64,000 nt of DNA from Nocardiopsis endophytica (GCF_027706725.1 NZ_JAQFWQ010000025.1:1-64000); one strand, 5' to 3'; shown: positions 1 to 8,763, numbered from the stretch's first letter. A program made the numbers and translations. Notes: generated by a model not told the origin, from the sequence alone.

Positions 1-184
1 GTACCAGCGCAGCCGCTCGCCCGGACCGCGAGGAACCCGCCGGACGGCAGGCAGGATCAGGGAACCGCCCGGCTGTCGCCGTCGCCGCCATCAACGGAGA
101 CCACCCGCACGCGCCGCGCCCGACAGCGCTGCGCCGCGGGCCGCTGACCTTCGTCGTCGCCGCTCTCTGTCGGCTCGGCGCCGG
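1..184. other. Sequence downstream of dnaX, no gene seen
   Basis: GC-rich stretch between the window edge and the dnaX stop codon. I see no convincing open frame, RNA or strong terminator here; the flanking gene lies outside the window. Confidence 0.5.
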
Positions 185-2479
185 TCAGCCCGCGTTGTGG
201 TCGATCTCGTCGATCACCTTGCCGCCGAGTTCGGACTCGATGAGGGACAGGGCCGACGGTGGCGGGCCGCCGTCGTCGTCCAGGTCGTTCTCGGGGTCGG
301 GCTCGTCCGGTTCCTGTGGCTCGGGGGCCGCGGGGGCACGGCTCGTGGCGCCCGCCATGTCCGGGGGCGGTGCCGCGGCCGCGTCCTCATAGGGGTCCGG
401 CGGCGGCTCCTCCAAGCCGGTGGCGATCCTGCGGGCCTGTTGCGCCGCCGGACTCGGCCCCGGTGCCGCTCCCCCGCCGTGATCGTTGCCCGGGCCGGCG
501 CCCTGGCCGTTCGCCTGCCCATTGGCCTGGCCGTTGGCCTGACTGTTGTTCGGGCCGTTTCCCGGACCCGGGTTCTGGCCCCCTGAGCCGCCCCAGTCTC
601 CCCCTCCCCCGGGGCCTCCGGGCGCGCCGGACCCGTTGGGCCCGCCGACGGGGCTCTGGGGAGTGGGCCCCGGGGGCGCCGGCGCGGCCGCCCCTTGAGG
701 GGCGTTGCCGGTCACCGCGACCACCCGCACCTCCGCGCCCAGCACCTGCTTGATCGCCTTGGACACGACGGCGTCGCTGCCGCTGTTGGAGAAGCCCTTG
801 GCCTCGTTCGGCCGGGTGAACCCGAGCTGGACCATGTTCCCCTCGACGCCGACCGGGCGGACGTCGCTGCCGCTCAGCACCATCCAGGTGAAGCGGCGCA
901 GCCCCTTGACGGCCTCCATGATCCGCCCCCAGGACGCCTGGAGCGTGCCCACGTCGACGGGGCCGCTCCCGCCCGGGGCCGCCTGCGCCGACGGTGCGGC
1001 GGCCGGGGCGGGCTGCGGGGCCGGGGCGGCGGGCGCCGCCTGCGTCGCGGGCTCCTCGCGGGCGCCCTCTCCCGGGCGGACGGCCTCGGGCCAGTCGTCG
1101 TCCGCAGCGGCCGCCCGCGGCGTCTGCGCCGGTGCCGACGAGGGCTCGGGGGACGAGGGCTCGGGGGGCGAGGGCTCGGGGGCGGGAGCCGGAGCGGGAG
1201 CCGGTTCGGGTGCGGGCGCCGCCGTCGGTGTCGGCGCCGCCGGGGGCACCGCGGGCGGAGCCTGTGGCGCCTGCGCCTGCGGCTGCGGCGCGGGCGCAGG
1301 GTTCACCGGCGTCGACGACACCCTGCGCTCCAGCTGCTCCAGCCGTGCCGCCAGGGCGCCCGCATCCCCCGGCGACGCCGCACCGGGCAGGAGCACGCGT
1401 GCGCACGTCAGCTCCAGCTGCAGCCGGGGCGAGGTCGCCCCGCGCATCTCGGTCAACCCCTGGTTCAGCACCTCGGCCGCGCGCGTCAGCTCGGCCGGCC
1501 CCAGCCGCGAGGCCTGCTCGCGCATCTTCTCCACCGCGTCCGGGGAGACGTTGATCAGCCCCTTGTCCAGGGCGTCGGGCACGGCCGCGAGCACCACCAG
1601 GTCCCGCACCCGCTCCAGCAGGTCGGCGGTGAACCGGCGGGGGTCGTGGCCGCCCTCGGCGACCCGGTCGATCAGGGAGAACGCCGCCGCGCCGTCCCGG
1701 TCGCCCAGCGCGTCGACCATCTCGGCCAGCAGCGAGGAGTCGGTGTAGCCGAGCAGCGCCACCGCCCCGTCGCGGGTGATGCCGTCCTCCCCGGACCCGG
1801 CGAGGAGCTGGTCGAGGATGGACAGCGAGTCGCGGGCCGACCCCGCTCCGGCGCGCACCACCAGCGGCAGCGCCGCCGGGTCGAAGGGCACCCCCTCCTC
1901 GGTCAGGATCTCCTCCATCAGCTCGCGCAGCGTGCTCGGCGGGATCAGCCGGAAGGGGTAGTGGTGGGTGCGCGAGCGGATGGTGCCGATGACCTTGTCC
2001 GGCTCGGTGGTCGCGAAGACGAACTTCAGGTGCGGCGGCGGCTCCTCGACGAGTTTGAGCAGCGCGTTGAACCCTTCACGGGTCACCATGTGCGCCTCGT
2101 CGATGATGTAGACCTTGTAGCGCGAGTTGACGGGCGCGAAGAACGCCCGCTCGCGCAGGTCGCGCGCGTCGTCCACGCCGCCGTGCGAGGCCGCGTCGAT
2201 CTCGATGACGTCGATGCTTCCGGGCCCGTCGGGCGCCAGGGCGACGCAGGCCTCGCACTCCCCGCACGGATCGGGGGTGGGCCCCTGGTCGCAGTTGAGC
2301 GAGCGCGCCAGGATGCGCGCACTGGAGGTCTTGCCGCAGCCGCGGGGACCGCTGAACAGGTAGGCGTGATTGATCCGGCCGTTGCGCAGCGCTTGGCGCA
2401 GCGGGTCGGTCACGTGCTCCTGCCCGCGCACTTCCCCGAACGTCGCGGGCCGGTACTTGCGGTACAGCGCGATGCTCAC
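185..2479 (-). CDS. dnaX: DNA polymerase III gamma/tau subunit
   Basis: Clamp-loader ATPase that loads the beta clamp (dnaN, also in this window) and tethers the replicative polymerase. The N-terminal AAA+ module is clear: Walker A GPRGCGKT near residues 44-51, a zinc module with Cys 63, 72, 75 and 78, and DEAH at 127-130. A long Pro/Ala-rich linker follows, then a conserved C-terminal tau-like block (residues near 520-590) and a Gly/Asn/Gln-rich tail with GQAN repeats. The frame stays open upstream, but the family start VSIALYRKYRP fixes a GTG start, giving 764 aa. The length and low-complexity tail are usual for actinobacteria. I see no obvious slippery heptamer for a gamma form, but did not search exhaustively. 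Confidence 0.96.
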   Translation of the reverse strand: MSIALYRKYRPATFGEVRGQEHVTDPLRQALRNGRINHAYLFSGPRGCGKTSSARILARSLNCDQGPTPDPCGECEACVALAPDGPGSIDVIEIDAASHGGVDDARDLRERAFFAPVNSRYKVYIIDEAHMVTREGFNALLKLVEEPPPHLKFVFATTEPDKVIGTIRSRTHHYPFRLIPPSTLRELMEEILTEEGVPFDPAALPLVVRAGAGSARDSLSILDQLLAGSGEDGITRDGAVALLGYTDSSLLAEMVDALGDRDGAAAFSLIDRVAEGGHDPRRFTADLLERVRDLVVLAAVPDALDKGLINVSPDAVEKMREQASRLGPAELTRAAEVLNQGLTEMRGATSPRLQLELTCARVLLPGAASPGDAGALAARLEQLERRVSSTPVNPAPAPQPQAQAPQAPPAVPPAAPTPTAAPAPEPAPAPAPAPEPSPPEPSSPEPSSAPAQTPRAAAADDDWPEAVRPGEGAREEPATQAAPAAPAPQPAPAAAPSAQAAPGGSGPVDVGTLQASWGRIMEAVKGLRRFTWMVLSGSDVRPVGVEGNMVQLGFTRPNEAKGFSNSGSDAVVSKAIKQVLGAEVRVVAVTGNAPQGAAAPAPPGPTPQSPVGGPNGSGAPGGPGGGGDWGGSGGQNPGPGNGPNNSQANGQANGQANGQGAGPGNDHGGGAAPGPSPAAQQARRIATGLEEPPPDPYEDAAAAPPPDMAGATSRAPAAPEPQEPDEPDPENDLDDDGGPPPSALSLIESELGGKVIDEIDHNAG

Positions 2480-2628
2480 GGCGTGTTCACGGCTCCCTCG
2501 GTCGCATCCACGCCCCCCATTCAACCGCCTCCCGCCGACGGGACGCGCCGCGTTCGCCGAACCGGGCCGGGGACGCCGGGGACGGCCGGCCGGTGAAGCG
2601 GGCCGGTGAGGGGGAGGGGAATACAAAG

Positions 2629-2715
2629 GACCCCTCGCGCACCCGCCAGAGCTTACTTATCCTTGCTGCCTTCCGGCCCTGGGGAGGTTCATAAGATGAC
2701 GCCGCACGAGGGGTC
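2629..2715 (-). ncRNA. ffs: 4.5S / small SRP RNA
   Basis: The ends pair (GACCCCTCG with CGAGGGGTC), giving a long closed hairpin. The minus strand carries the SRP domain IV signature GGGCCGGAAGGCAGCAAGG, the Ffh-binding internal loop and GNAR-type tetraloop. This is the usual small bacterial SRP RNA, about 90 nt, and it sits just upstream of dnaX as in other actinobacteria. The exact 5' and 3' ends are inferred from pairing. Confidence 0.93.
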
Positions 2716-2943
2716 TGCCCTCCACTGTATAGGACGCCGGGACCGGACCGCACGGGCACGCGGCGGCGGCCCCGTTCGCCCTCGGCGATGCCCACCCCTC
2801 CCCCGCCCGCAGGGAGACCGGTCGGCATGCCGATGAGCGGCTTGGACGCCTTGTCCCCGTGTCGTCCCGTCGACATGTCGCCGAACCGCCCCGGAGCGGC
2901 TCTCCGCCGCGCCTCAGGGGCACCGGAGCGCCACGGGAATGCG

Positions 2944-2973
2944 TTCGAAGCACTCCCCTACGGCATGTAGAGT
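2944..2973 (+). promoter_or_regulatory. Possible promoter of tRNA-Ser(GGA)
   Basis: TAGAGT (2968-2973) is a good actinobacterial -10, seven bases before the tRNA. The -35 is weak (TTCGAA at 2944-2949, 18-nt spacer). The other tRNA-Ser in the window also has a TAGAGT -10. Confidence 0.4.
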
Positions 2974-2980
2974 TGTTCTC

Positions 2981-3068
2981 GGAGGATTCGCCTAGAGGCC
3001 TAGGGCGCACGCTTGGAAAGCGTGTTGGGGGCAACCCCTCACGAGTTCGAATCTCGTATCCTCCGCCA
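2981..3068 (+). tRNA. tRNA-Ser (anticodon GGA)
   Basis: Acceptor GGAGGAT pairs with ATCCTCC. The anticodon stem CACGC/GCGTG encloses TTGGAAA, giving anticodon GGA (3015-3017), which reads UCC/UCU serine codons. A long variable arm (TTGGGGGCAACCCCT) marks a class II tRNA, the T arm GTTCGAATC is intact, and the CCA end is encoded in the DNA. Confidence 0.97.
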
Positions 3069-3087
3069 GCCTCTACGAGGCAGAACG

Positions 3088-3119
3088 AAGGCCCCGACCG
3101 GGTGCGCGGTCGGGGCCTT
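3088..3119 (+). terminator. Terminator after tRNA-Ser(GGA)
   Basis: Perfect stem AAGGCCCCGACCG / CGGTCGGGGCCTT around GGTGCG, 20 nt after the tRNA. There is only a short T tail, as is common in high-GC actinobacteria. Confidence 0.8.
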
Positions 3120-3216
3120 CGTCGTGTCCCGTCTCAGTTCCCGTCTCAGTTCTCGTCCCGGGTTTCGTCCCTGATCGCCTGTTCGGCGTCATCCCCGGGT
3201 TCCTTCGGACGACCGC

Positions 3217-3253
3217 GGCCCCGTCGGCGCGCCCAAAGGGCGCCGACGGGGCC
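3217..3253 (-). terminator. Candidate terminator after the phosphoribosyltransferase gene
   Basis: Inverted repeat GGCCCCGTCGGCGC / GCGCCGACGGGGCC (imperfect by one base next to the loop), 11 nt beyond the stop codon of the minus-strand phosphoribosyltransferase. No U tract. Confidence 0.6.
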
Positions 3254-3264
3254 GAGCGACCTCC

Positions 3265-3765
3265 TCAGGCGTCGAGGATCTGGCCCTGGCGGCGCACCAC
3301 CGGGGGCTCGACCGACCACGGGAAGTTGATCCAGGCGTCCGTGCGCTTCCACACGTACTCGCACTTGACCAGCGACTGCGGCTTCTCGTAGATCACCGCG
3401 CTGCGCACCTCGGCCACGTGCTCGGCGCAGAAGTCGTGCACCAGCTTGAGCGTCTTGCCGGTGTCGGCGACGTCGTCGGCCACCAGCACCTTCTTGCGGC
3501 CCAGGTCGACGGCGTTGGGCACCGGCGGGAGCATGACCGGCATGTCCAGGGTCTCGCCCACCCCGGTGTAGAACTCCACGTTCATCACGTGCAGGTTCTT
3601 CACGTCCAGGGCGTAGCCGAGCCCTCCGGCCACGAACAGGCCTCCGCGGGCGATCGACAGGATGATGTCGGGCTCGAAGCCGTCGTCGGCGACGGTGCGG
3701 GCCAGTTCGCGCACGGCGGTGCCGAACAGCTCATAGGTCAGGTTCTCACGGGCGTCGCCGCTCAC
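3265..3765 (-). CDS. Phosphoribosyltransferase family protein
   Basis: Cytosolic type I phosphoribosyltransferase of 166 aa. The PRPP-binding loop is VLVADDVADTGKT (near residues 93-105) and the N-terminal part has the conserved IARGG loop. The family is widely conserved in actinobacteria and resembles guanine/xanthine transferases, but the purine substrate cannot be named from sequence. It follows the MHYT membrane gene by 24 nt on the same strand, so the two are probably cotranscribed. The start is GTG at 3765 or slightly downstream. Confidence 0.88.
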   Translation of the reverse strand: MSGDARENLTYELFGTAVRELARTVADDGFEPDIILSIARGGLFVAGGLGYALDVKNLHVMNVEFYTGVGETLDMPVMLPPVPNAVDLGRKKVLVADDVADTGKTLKLVHDFCAEHVAEVRSAVIYEKPQSLVKCEYVWKRTDAWINFPWSVEPPVVRRQGQILDA

Positions 3766-3789
3766 GGTGCCCCCTCGGCGTGGTGCAGG

Positions 3790-4581
3790 TCAGGACCACA
3801 CCCCAGTATCGCGCGCCGCCGGGGCCGACCCGTACCGGGAGCCCGGCCGGGCCCGCCCGCGCTCCTCCTCCGGCAGCGCCAGCAGCAGGAGCGCGCTGAG
3901 CGCCAGGAACAGGCCGGGGCCCAGAATCATCGGGGTGAGGAAGTCCAGGGCGGACATCCCCTCGGGGACGTCCGACATGGAACCGGTCGCGCCCTCGACG
4001 CTGACCCCCATCATCCCGGTGTAGTGCATGGCCGCCACCGCCACCCCCATCACGAAGGCCGCCGCCACGATGGAGCCGCTGCTGGTCAGGTTCCGGGCGA
4101 ACCACAAGGCGACCGTGGCGGCCACCACCGCGATGACGCACGCGGCGGCCACGAAGCCGGTGGAGTGGTGCATCTCGCCCTCCATCCGCATCGACGCCAT
4201 GCCCATGTAGTGCATGGCCACGACGCCCGCACCGGCGGCCGCGCCGCCGGCGAGCAGGGCGGGGAGGCCGCGCCACAGCGTGACCACGGCCAGGGCCGCG
4301 GCCATGATGGCGATCGCGACGGCGGCGCTGACCACGGTCAGCCAGGGGTCGTAGCGGATGACCATCCCGTTGACGCGGAACCCCATCATCGCGATGAAGT
4401 GCATGGACCACACGGCGGCACCGCCGAGGGAGACGGCGCCCAGGACGAGCCAGCCCCATCGGGAGGCACCGTCGGCGGAGCGGGCCCGGGTGGCGAACAT
4501 CAGCCCGATGAACGAGCCGAGGACGGAGACGCCGTAGGCCAGAGCGGGGGTCCACCAGCCGAGCGCTGCGTGTTCGATCAT
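3790..4581 (-). CDS. MHYT-domain membrane sensor protein
   Basis: Integral membrane protein of about 263 aa with seven predicted helices. It has three copies of the MHYT-type motif (SMHFIAMMGF, AMHYMGMASM, AMHYTGMMGV). The family is thought to bind copper at the outer face of the membrane and to sense O2, CO or NO. No output domain (GGDEF, EAL, kinase) is attached, so this is a stand-alone MHYT module. I chose ATG 4581 because GAGAGAAGA lies just upstream and the longer frame adds an unrelated polar leader. It probably forms an operon with the downstream phosphoribosyltransferase. Confidence 0.88.
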   Translation of the reverse strand: MIEHAALGWWTPALAYGVSVLGSFIGLMFATRARSADGASRWGWLVLGAVSLGGAAVWSMHFIAMMGFRVNGMVIRYDPWLTVVSAAVAIAIMAAALAVVTLWRGLPALLAGGAAAGAGVVAMHYMGMASMRMEGEMHHSTGFVAAACVIAVVAATVALWFARNLTSSGSIVAAAFVMGVAVAAMHYTGMMGVSVEGATGSMSDVPEGMSALDFLTPMILGPGLFLALSALLLLALPEEERGRARPGSRYGSAPAARDTGVWS

Positions 4582-4995
4582 CTGATCGTCTTCTCTCTCA
4601 ACGTCCCGTCGTTGCGGGGACGGGTGCGGGGCGTTGGTTCGGAAAGCGCGTCGGATCATGCCAAGGCCGCCGTTTCGTTACAACCGCAACCGGTGAGACG
4701 AACGTTCCGAAAAGCCGTCACCCAGAGGAGCGAAATCACGACCCCGCGCATGCGCGAACACCCGTCACACGTCCGGAATCCCCCGGCCACTCAGGGTCCA
4801 CGGCCGTTCCCAGACTTCTCAGGAACGCATGACGCACCGTCACCCCCGCGCTGCGTCAGGCGAGAAGGGGGGCCGTAGAGTATGACCTACATCACTCGAA
4901 TATCGGCGCCGTCGCGCCCCGCCCGGGCGAGCCTCGGGCACGCGCCGGCGACCGCCAGCACGGGCATGCACGGCGCCGTCACCCGCCCGGACACG
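4582..4995. other. Gene-free stretch upstream of the MHYT gene
   Basis: No coding frame with family resemblance is visible. It should hold the promoter of the MHYT/phosphoribosyltransferase pair. A few AT-richer spots (for example TTACAACCG near 4678) are visible, but I cannot assign a -10/-35 with confidence. Confidence 0.4.
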
Positions 4996-5029
4996 AAAAG
5001 GCCCGGGCTCACCTGCGTGAACCCGGGCC
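4996..5029 (-). terminator. Terminator after tRNA-Ser(CGA)
   Basis: On the minus strand GGCCCGGG pairs with CCCGGGCC, extended by four inner pairs. Four T residues follow (4996-4999). It lies 6 nt beyond the tRNA. Confidence 0.85.
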
Positions 5030-5034
5030 GGTTG

Positions 5035-5119
5035 CGGTGGAGGTGGGATTTGAACCCACGGAAGGTTGCCCTTCACTCGCTTTCGAGGCGAGCGCCCTCG
5101 GCCACTAGGCGACTCCACC
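5035..5119 (-). tRNA. tRNA-Ser (anticodon CGA)
   Basis: Class II tRNA on the minus strand: acceptor GGTGGAG/CTCCACC, anticodon stem CTCGC/GCGAG around CTCGAAA (anticodon CGA, reads UCG), a long variable arm and T-arm GGTTCAAATCC. No CCA is encoded; the 3' flank reads GCAA. It lies directly downstream of tadA on the same strand. Confidence 0.97.
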
Positions 5120-5126
5120 GAGGGTG

Positions 5127-5132
5127 ACTCTA
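5127..5132 (-). promoter_or_regulatory. -10 element of tRNA-Ser(CGA), overlapping the tadA stop
   Basis: TAGAGT on the minus strand, 7 nt before the tRNA. Its first three bases are the TAG stop codon of tadA, so the tRNA promoter is embedded in the end of the coding sequence. Confidence 0.5.
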
Positions 5133-5660
5133 CCTGAAACGTCGCCCCGAGAAGAAATCGGAAAGGAGGCGGGCACAGGCCTCGGCCGCCTCGGGGCCCA
5201 CCAGGTCCGGCGGGACGACCTCCGGGCGGTGGTTGAGCCGCCGGTCGCGCAGGGCGTCCCACATCGAGCCGGCCGCCCCGGCCTTGGGATCGCGCGCACC
5301 GTAGACCACCCGGTCCACCCGGGACAGCACGGCCGCGCCCGCGCACATCGTGCACGGCTCCAGCGTCACCACCAGCGTGCAGCCGCTCAGCCGCCACTCG
5401 CCGCGCTCGCGCGCCGCCGCACGCAGCGCCACCACCTCGGCGTGCGCCGTGGGGTCCCCGACCGCCTCGCGCTCGTTGCGGCCCACCGACAGGACCCGGC
5501 CCCCCTCGTCCAGGACGACCGCGCCCACCGGCACGTCCCCCAGGCCGGCCGCGCGCCGCCCCTCGTCGAGCGCGCGCATCAGTGCCGCGTCCAGAACGGC
5601 GCGGTCCATGAGCGGGCCGACCCCGTACCCGGGCACGCCCGCGGCCCCGTCTCCGGTCAC
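5130..5660 (-). CDS. tadA: tRNA adenosine(34) deaminase TadA
   Basis: Converts A34 to inosine in the wobble position of tRNA-Arg(ACG). A cytidine-deaminase-fold zinc site is visible: HAEV with the proton-shuttling Glu, and EPCTMC with two zinc Cys. About 176 aa from GTG 5660; an internal Met (ATG 5609) just before DRAVLDAALMRALDEG fits homologues as well. It lies downstream of two genes for the TadA-associated protein family on the same strand. The gaps of 148 and 66 nt allow an operon. Confidence 0.93.
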   Translation of the reverse strand: MTGDGAAGVPGYGVGPLMDRAVLDAALMRALDEGRRAAGLGDVPVGAVVLDEGGRVLSVGRNEREAVGDPTAHAEVVALRAAARERGEWRLSGCTLVVTLEPCTMCAGAAVLSRVDRVVYGARDPKAGAAGSMWDALRDRRLNHRPEVVPPDLVGPEAAEACARLLSDFFSGRRFR

Positions 5661-5808
5661 CGCCCCATCCCTCAGTGCGACCTCAATGCGTCCTCAGTGT
5701 CCCCAGCGTCCCAGTGCTTCGGCCCCGGTGCCTCCTCCGCGCAGCCCGTCCGCGTTCTCCCGGTGCCGCCGCGGCGCTCCCCCGGCAGGCCTCCCCAGGG
5801 GCGTCTCC

Positions 5809-6309
5809 TCAGGGCGTCCTCAGTGCGTCCAGCCGGTCGGCGAACCCGGCGCGCTCGGCGACCTCCGCCAGGACGTCCGCCGGGAGCGCCCCCTCGGCCA
5901 GGGCGAGCGCCGCCAGATCCCCGGCGGGTGTGCCCAGGTCGTCCAGCAGGGAGGCGTCGCCGCCCGGGTCCGGAAGCGGCTTCTGCCCGGTCCCCTCGAC
6001 CTGCTCGGGCGCCTCGATCTGGCCGCTGTCCAGCAGCAGCGCCGCCGTCTCGTTCTCGTGCACGAAGCGCGCGTCCGACAGGAACACCCGCGGGTCCTCG
6101 CGGTCGTCCAGGCGCACGATTCCGAACCACTCGTCGTCGGCCTCCAGCAGCAGCACCATGGTCCCGTCCTCGGCGCCGGGCGCGTGCTCCGACGCCGCGT
6201 CCCGCATGGCGTCGGCGAGGTCGTCCACCCCTTCGGCGTCCGCGAGGCCGACCTCCGCCGCACCCCACTCCCCGGACGCGCGGAAAAAGACCGCTGAGAA
6301 GACCGACAC
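5809..6309 (-). CDS. tRNA adenosine deaminase-associated protein, copy 1
   Basis: Acidic 166-aa protein of the actinobacterial family found next to tadA. It has no known catalytic motif, and its biochemical role is not established. An N-terminal alpha/beta part (MSVFSAVFFRASGEW...) is followed by an acidic linker and a C-terminal helical block (LPADVLAEVAERAGFADRLDAL). That block closely parallels the end of the neighbouring gene at 6376-6885, so the two are paralogues. Its position between that gene and tadA suggests a shared transcript. Confidence 0.8.
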   Translation of the reverse strand: MSVFSAVFFRASGEWGAAEVGLADAEGVDDLADAMRDAASEHAPGAEDGTMVLLLEADDEWFGIVRLDDREDPRVFLSDARFVHENETAALLLDSGQIEAPEQVEGTGQKPLPDPGGDASLLDDLGTPAGDLAALALAEGALPADVLAEVAERAGFADRLDALRTP

Positions 6310-6375
6310 CTGGTGCTCCCGGGCTGCTCGCTGTGGCCCCCGCCGGGCCCTCCCCGGCGGCCGTCGTGGGGCTCC

Positions 6376-6885
6376 TTACCCCATGGTGTCCAGGGCACGC
6401 TGGAACGCCTGCTGGAATCCGAGCCGCTCGGAGACGCTGGCCAGCACCTCGTCGGGGTACAGGTCCAGGTCGCCCGCCAGGGCGCCCAGCTCCATCTCCT
6501 CCAGCCCCAGGTCGGCCAGGATGGACAGGTCCCCCGCCGGCAGCACCTGGTCCAGGTCCTCGTCGTCGGGCACGTCGATGTCCAGGAAGTCCAGCACCTC
6601 GCGGGCGACGTCCCAGTCGACCGAGGCCGTCACGTCCGACAGGAACACGCTCACGTTGTCGTGGCCGTACACGCGCGCGATGATGAAGAAGTCGTCGCCG
6701 ACCGACACCAGCCCGATCGCCCCGCTGATGCTGGGCTGCTGGCGCAGGGCGTGCAGCAGCCCCTTGAAGTCGCGGGTCAGGGCCTCGGGAAGAAGGTAGA
6801 CATCCCAGAGGTCGTCTTCGCGGTAGGCGACTGCCGCGAAGTCGCCCTCCCCGGGAAGACCGTCGCTCTCGTCGAGTTCCGTCAT
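6376..6885 (-). CDS. tRNA adenosine deaminase-associated protein, copy 2
   Basis: Acidic 169-aa paralogue of the 5809-6309 product. Both have a short beta-rich start (here [15 protein letters not shown]), a [10 protein letters not shown] / EDPRVFLSD core, an aspartate-rich middle and a C-terminal [16 protein letters not shown]-type helix. ATG 6885 is chosen because GGGGTGG lies 6 nt upstream and the longer frame is low-quality. It is the first gene of a three-gene tadA unit and is divergent from upp. Function unknown; the context points to wobble-inosine tRNA editing. Confidence 0.8.
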   Translation of the reverse strand: MTELDESDGLPGEGDFAAVAYREDDLWDVYLLPEALTRDFKGLLHALRQQPSISGAIGLVSVGDDFFIIARVYGHDNVSVFLSDVTASVDWDVAREVLDFLDIDVPDDEDLDQVLPAGDLSILADLGLEEMELGALAGDLDLYPDEVLASVSERLGFQQAFQRALDTMG

Positions 6886-7008
6886 CGCCACCCCATCAGG
6901 CCGGTCGTGATCGGGCCAGGATCGCAGAAGCCCCCCGGCCGCGCCATCGTAGCCCCGGACGCCGCCCCGGCGAGCGGCGGGGAGCGCCCGCATCCCCCAT
7001 TAGATCGG

Positions 7009-7036
7009 ACATCCGGCACCCGGAGGAACCGGATGT
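7009..7036. promoter_or_regulatory. Inverted repeat between the tadA unit and upp
   Basis: ACATCCGG (7009-7016) and CCGGATGT (7029-7036) form a perfect 8-bp inverted repeat with a 12-nt spacer in the divergent intergenic region. It could be an operator or an RNA hairpin in the upp leader. No regulator is identified. Confidence 0.4.
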
Positions 7037-7130
7037 GAGAGATCGTGATCACCGGGAGGAAGCGGTGCCGTGCGCGGATAGACTCGTTCGCCGGATCACG
7101 CACGTTTCAGCAGCTCACCCGGAGTGTTCA

Positions 7131-7784
7131 ATGGAGACCCTGGTCGTCGACCACCCCTTGGTCGCGCACAAGCTCACCACCCTGCGCGACGTGCGCACCG
7201 ATTCGCCCACCTTCCGGCGCCTCACCGACGAGCTGGTCACCCTGCTCACCTACGAGGCCACCCGGGACGTGCGGGTCAGCCGGGTCACCGTGGACACCCC
7301 CCTGCGCCCGGCGGAGGGCGTGCAGCTCAGCCGCCCCACCCCGCTGGTGGTGCCGATCCTGCGGGCCGGGCTGGGCATGCTCGACGGCATGACCCGCCTG
7401 CTGCCCACCGCCGAGGTCGGCTTCCTGGGCATGGCCCGCGACGAGGAGACGCTGCAGCCGGCCACCTACGCCGACCGCCTGCCCCAGGACCTGTCCGGCC
7501 GCCAGTGCTACGTGCTGGACCCGATGCTGGCCACCGGCGGCACCCTGGCCGCGGCGCTCAAGCTGCTGGTCGACCGGGGCGCCGACCACGTCACCGCGAT
7601 CTGCCTGCTGGCCGCACCCGAGGGGCTGTCGGCGGTGGAGGCCCGCCTCGGCGAGACGCTGGGCGAGGACCACGGCGCGGTGCTGCGTGTGGTCACCGCC
7701 GCGGTCGACGACCGCCTGGACGGGAACGGCTTCATCATCCCCGGCCTGGGCGACGCCGGGGACCGGCTGTACGGCTGCGTCTGA
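7131..7784 (+). CDS. upp: Uracil phosphoribosyltransferase
   Basis: Pyrimidine salvage: uracil plus PRPP gives UMP. 217 aa, normal length. The PRPP loop is [12 protein letters not shown] and the C-terminal uracil-binding end has [12 protein letters not shown] 7131 is preceded by GGAG and begins [16 protein letters not shown], the family start. The gene stands alone with its own strong terminator. Confidence 0.96.
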   Translation: METLVVDHPLVAHKLTTLRDVRTDSPTFRRLTDELVTLLTYEATRDVRVSRVTVDTPLRPAEGVQLSRPTPLVVPILRAGLGMLDGMTRLLPTAEVGFLGMARDEETLQPATYADRLPQDLSGRQCYVLDPMLATGGTLAAALKLLVDRGADHVTAICLLAAPEGLSAVEARLGETLGEDHGAVLRVVTAAVDDRLDGNGFIIPGLGDAGDRLYGCV

Positions 7785-7830
7785 TCCGTCCCGCTCCCTC
7801 CGGGGGAGCGGTCCCCGCCGAGCGTCCCGA

Positions 7831-7863
7831 GCGTCCGTTCCGACACGGAACGGACGCTTTTTT
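7831..7863 (+). terminator. Terminator of upp
   Basis: Stem GCGTCCGTTCC / GGAACGGACGC around GACAC, followed by a run of six T. This is one of the most canonical intrinsic terminators in the window. Confidence 0.92.
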
Positions 7864-8191
7864 GTATATGTCGGTCCCGACCGGAATGAATGACCGAAAA
7901 GGGGGAAGAAGGGGTCAGTGCGACGAACCCCTCCGCCGCGCCGTGCCCCGCGCCGAACACGCGTGGACGACACGACTTTGACCAGTCGAATTGATTCCGA
8001 GATGGAGACGTGACCCCCTAGAGTGATCCTGATCGGTACCCGCACCCGACCACCGCCCCGACCCGACCGAAACCCCGGACCCACCCCGTCGCGCGCCGTA
8101 CCACCGGGCCCCGCCTTACCCGGAGGCGCTCACCGACCGACACGACCCGAGCACGGAGCGCCGTAGCTCACCCTGCCCCTCGAGGAGTGAG
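7864..8191. other. Gene-free stretch between upp and the small-protein cluster
   Basis: Contains AT-richer DNA (7950-8030) that probably holds the promoter of the small genes downstream. TTGACC (near 7978) and TAGAGT (near 8019) are visible but not at standard spacing to each other. No gene seen. Confidence 0.4.
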
Positions 8192-8416
8192 ATGCCCGAG
8201 CAGACCGACACCGCAGACCGCGAACTGGCCCCCGTCGCCGACCGTCTCGGCGCCGAATTCTCCGGCGTGCACGAGCGCTCCACGGTCGACAGATGCGTGG
8301 GCGCCGCACGCCAGGGCGCCCTCGACGTCACCGGCCGGGCCGCCCCCGACCTGGTCGAGCGCATCGCCCGCCAGCACCTCCAGGTGCTCGCCCTGGCCTT
8401 CGCGGAGCGCGCCTAG
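8192..8416 (+). CDS. Small three-helix-bundle dimerization domain protein
   Basis: 74-aa soluble protein. Its pattern AEFSGVHERSTVDRC ... APDLVERIARQHLQVLA matches the N-terminal helical dimerization domain often fused to actinobacterial arsenate reductases and phosphatases; here it stands alone. The start ATG follows GAGGAGTGAG, a strong ribosome site. No catalytic residues are visible. The two genes downstream are a small membrane protein and a PH-domain protein, separated from it by about 160 nt. Confidence 0.65.
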   Translation: MPEQTDTADRELAPVADRLGAEFSGVHERSTVDRCVGAARQGALDVTGRAAPDLVERIARQHLQVLALAFAERA

Positions 8417-8579
8417 ACCCCTTCCCCCGCGCCACCGCCCGCACGGAACGTGACCAGCACCACACGGATATCGCGCGTCACGCCACGCCGAAGACGGGCA
8501 TCTGGCTTTACGGGGTCGATTGTCGGTGTAACAATCACCTTGGGTTGGTGGGTCAGCGTGCTTTGTTGGGGAGTCGGTC

Positions 8580-8744
8580 ATGGCCAAGTTGAAAAAATGG
8601 CTGGGGTATGCCCTCATCGCCTTCGTCGCTTTCTACCTGCTCACTCAACCTGAAAGCGCGGCCGGAGTGATCCAGACGGGCCTGGGCGGGCTGATGTCCG
8701 CGGCCGAGTCGCTCTCGCGCTTCGTCAACGCGCTCAGCGCATGA
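8580..8744 (+). CDS. Small single-span membrane protein (54 aa)
   Basis: Lys-rich N-terminus (MAKLKKW), one hydrophobic helix (residues 9-22) and an amphipathic tail rich in Ser/Ala. Inferred topology: N-terminus in the cytoplasm, single span. GGGGAG stands 7 nt before the ATG. The gene ends 19 nt before the PH-domain membrane protein and is very likely cotranscribed with it. I believe similar small proteins precede this gene in other actinobacteria, but no function is known to me. Confidence 0.7.
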   Translation: MAKLKKWLGYALIAFVAFYLLTQPESAAGVIQTGLGGLMSAAESLSRFVNALSA

Positions 8745-8763
8745 CCTGAGGGAACGTGCGGCA

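Noticed and set aside
695-2596. Long plus-strand open frame over dnaX
   Set aside because: Antisense shadow caused by high GC and third-position bias; Arg/Gly-rich with no family pattern, while dnaX on the other strand is unmistakable.
2487-3034. Minus-strand frames covering the SRP RNA and tRNA region
   Set aside because: They overlap the well-supported structural RNA and tRNA genes.
5035-5119. Integrated element at tRNA-Ser(CGA)
   Set aside because: Both sides are core genes in conserved order and no repeat of the tRNA 3' end was found nearby.
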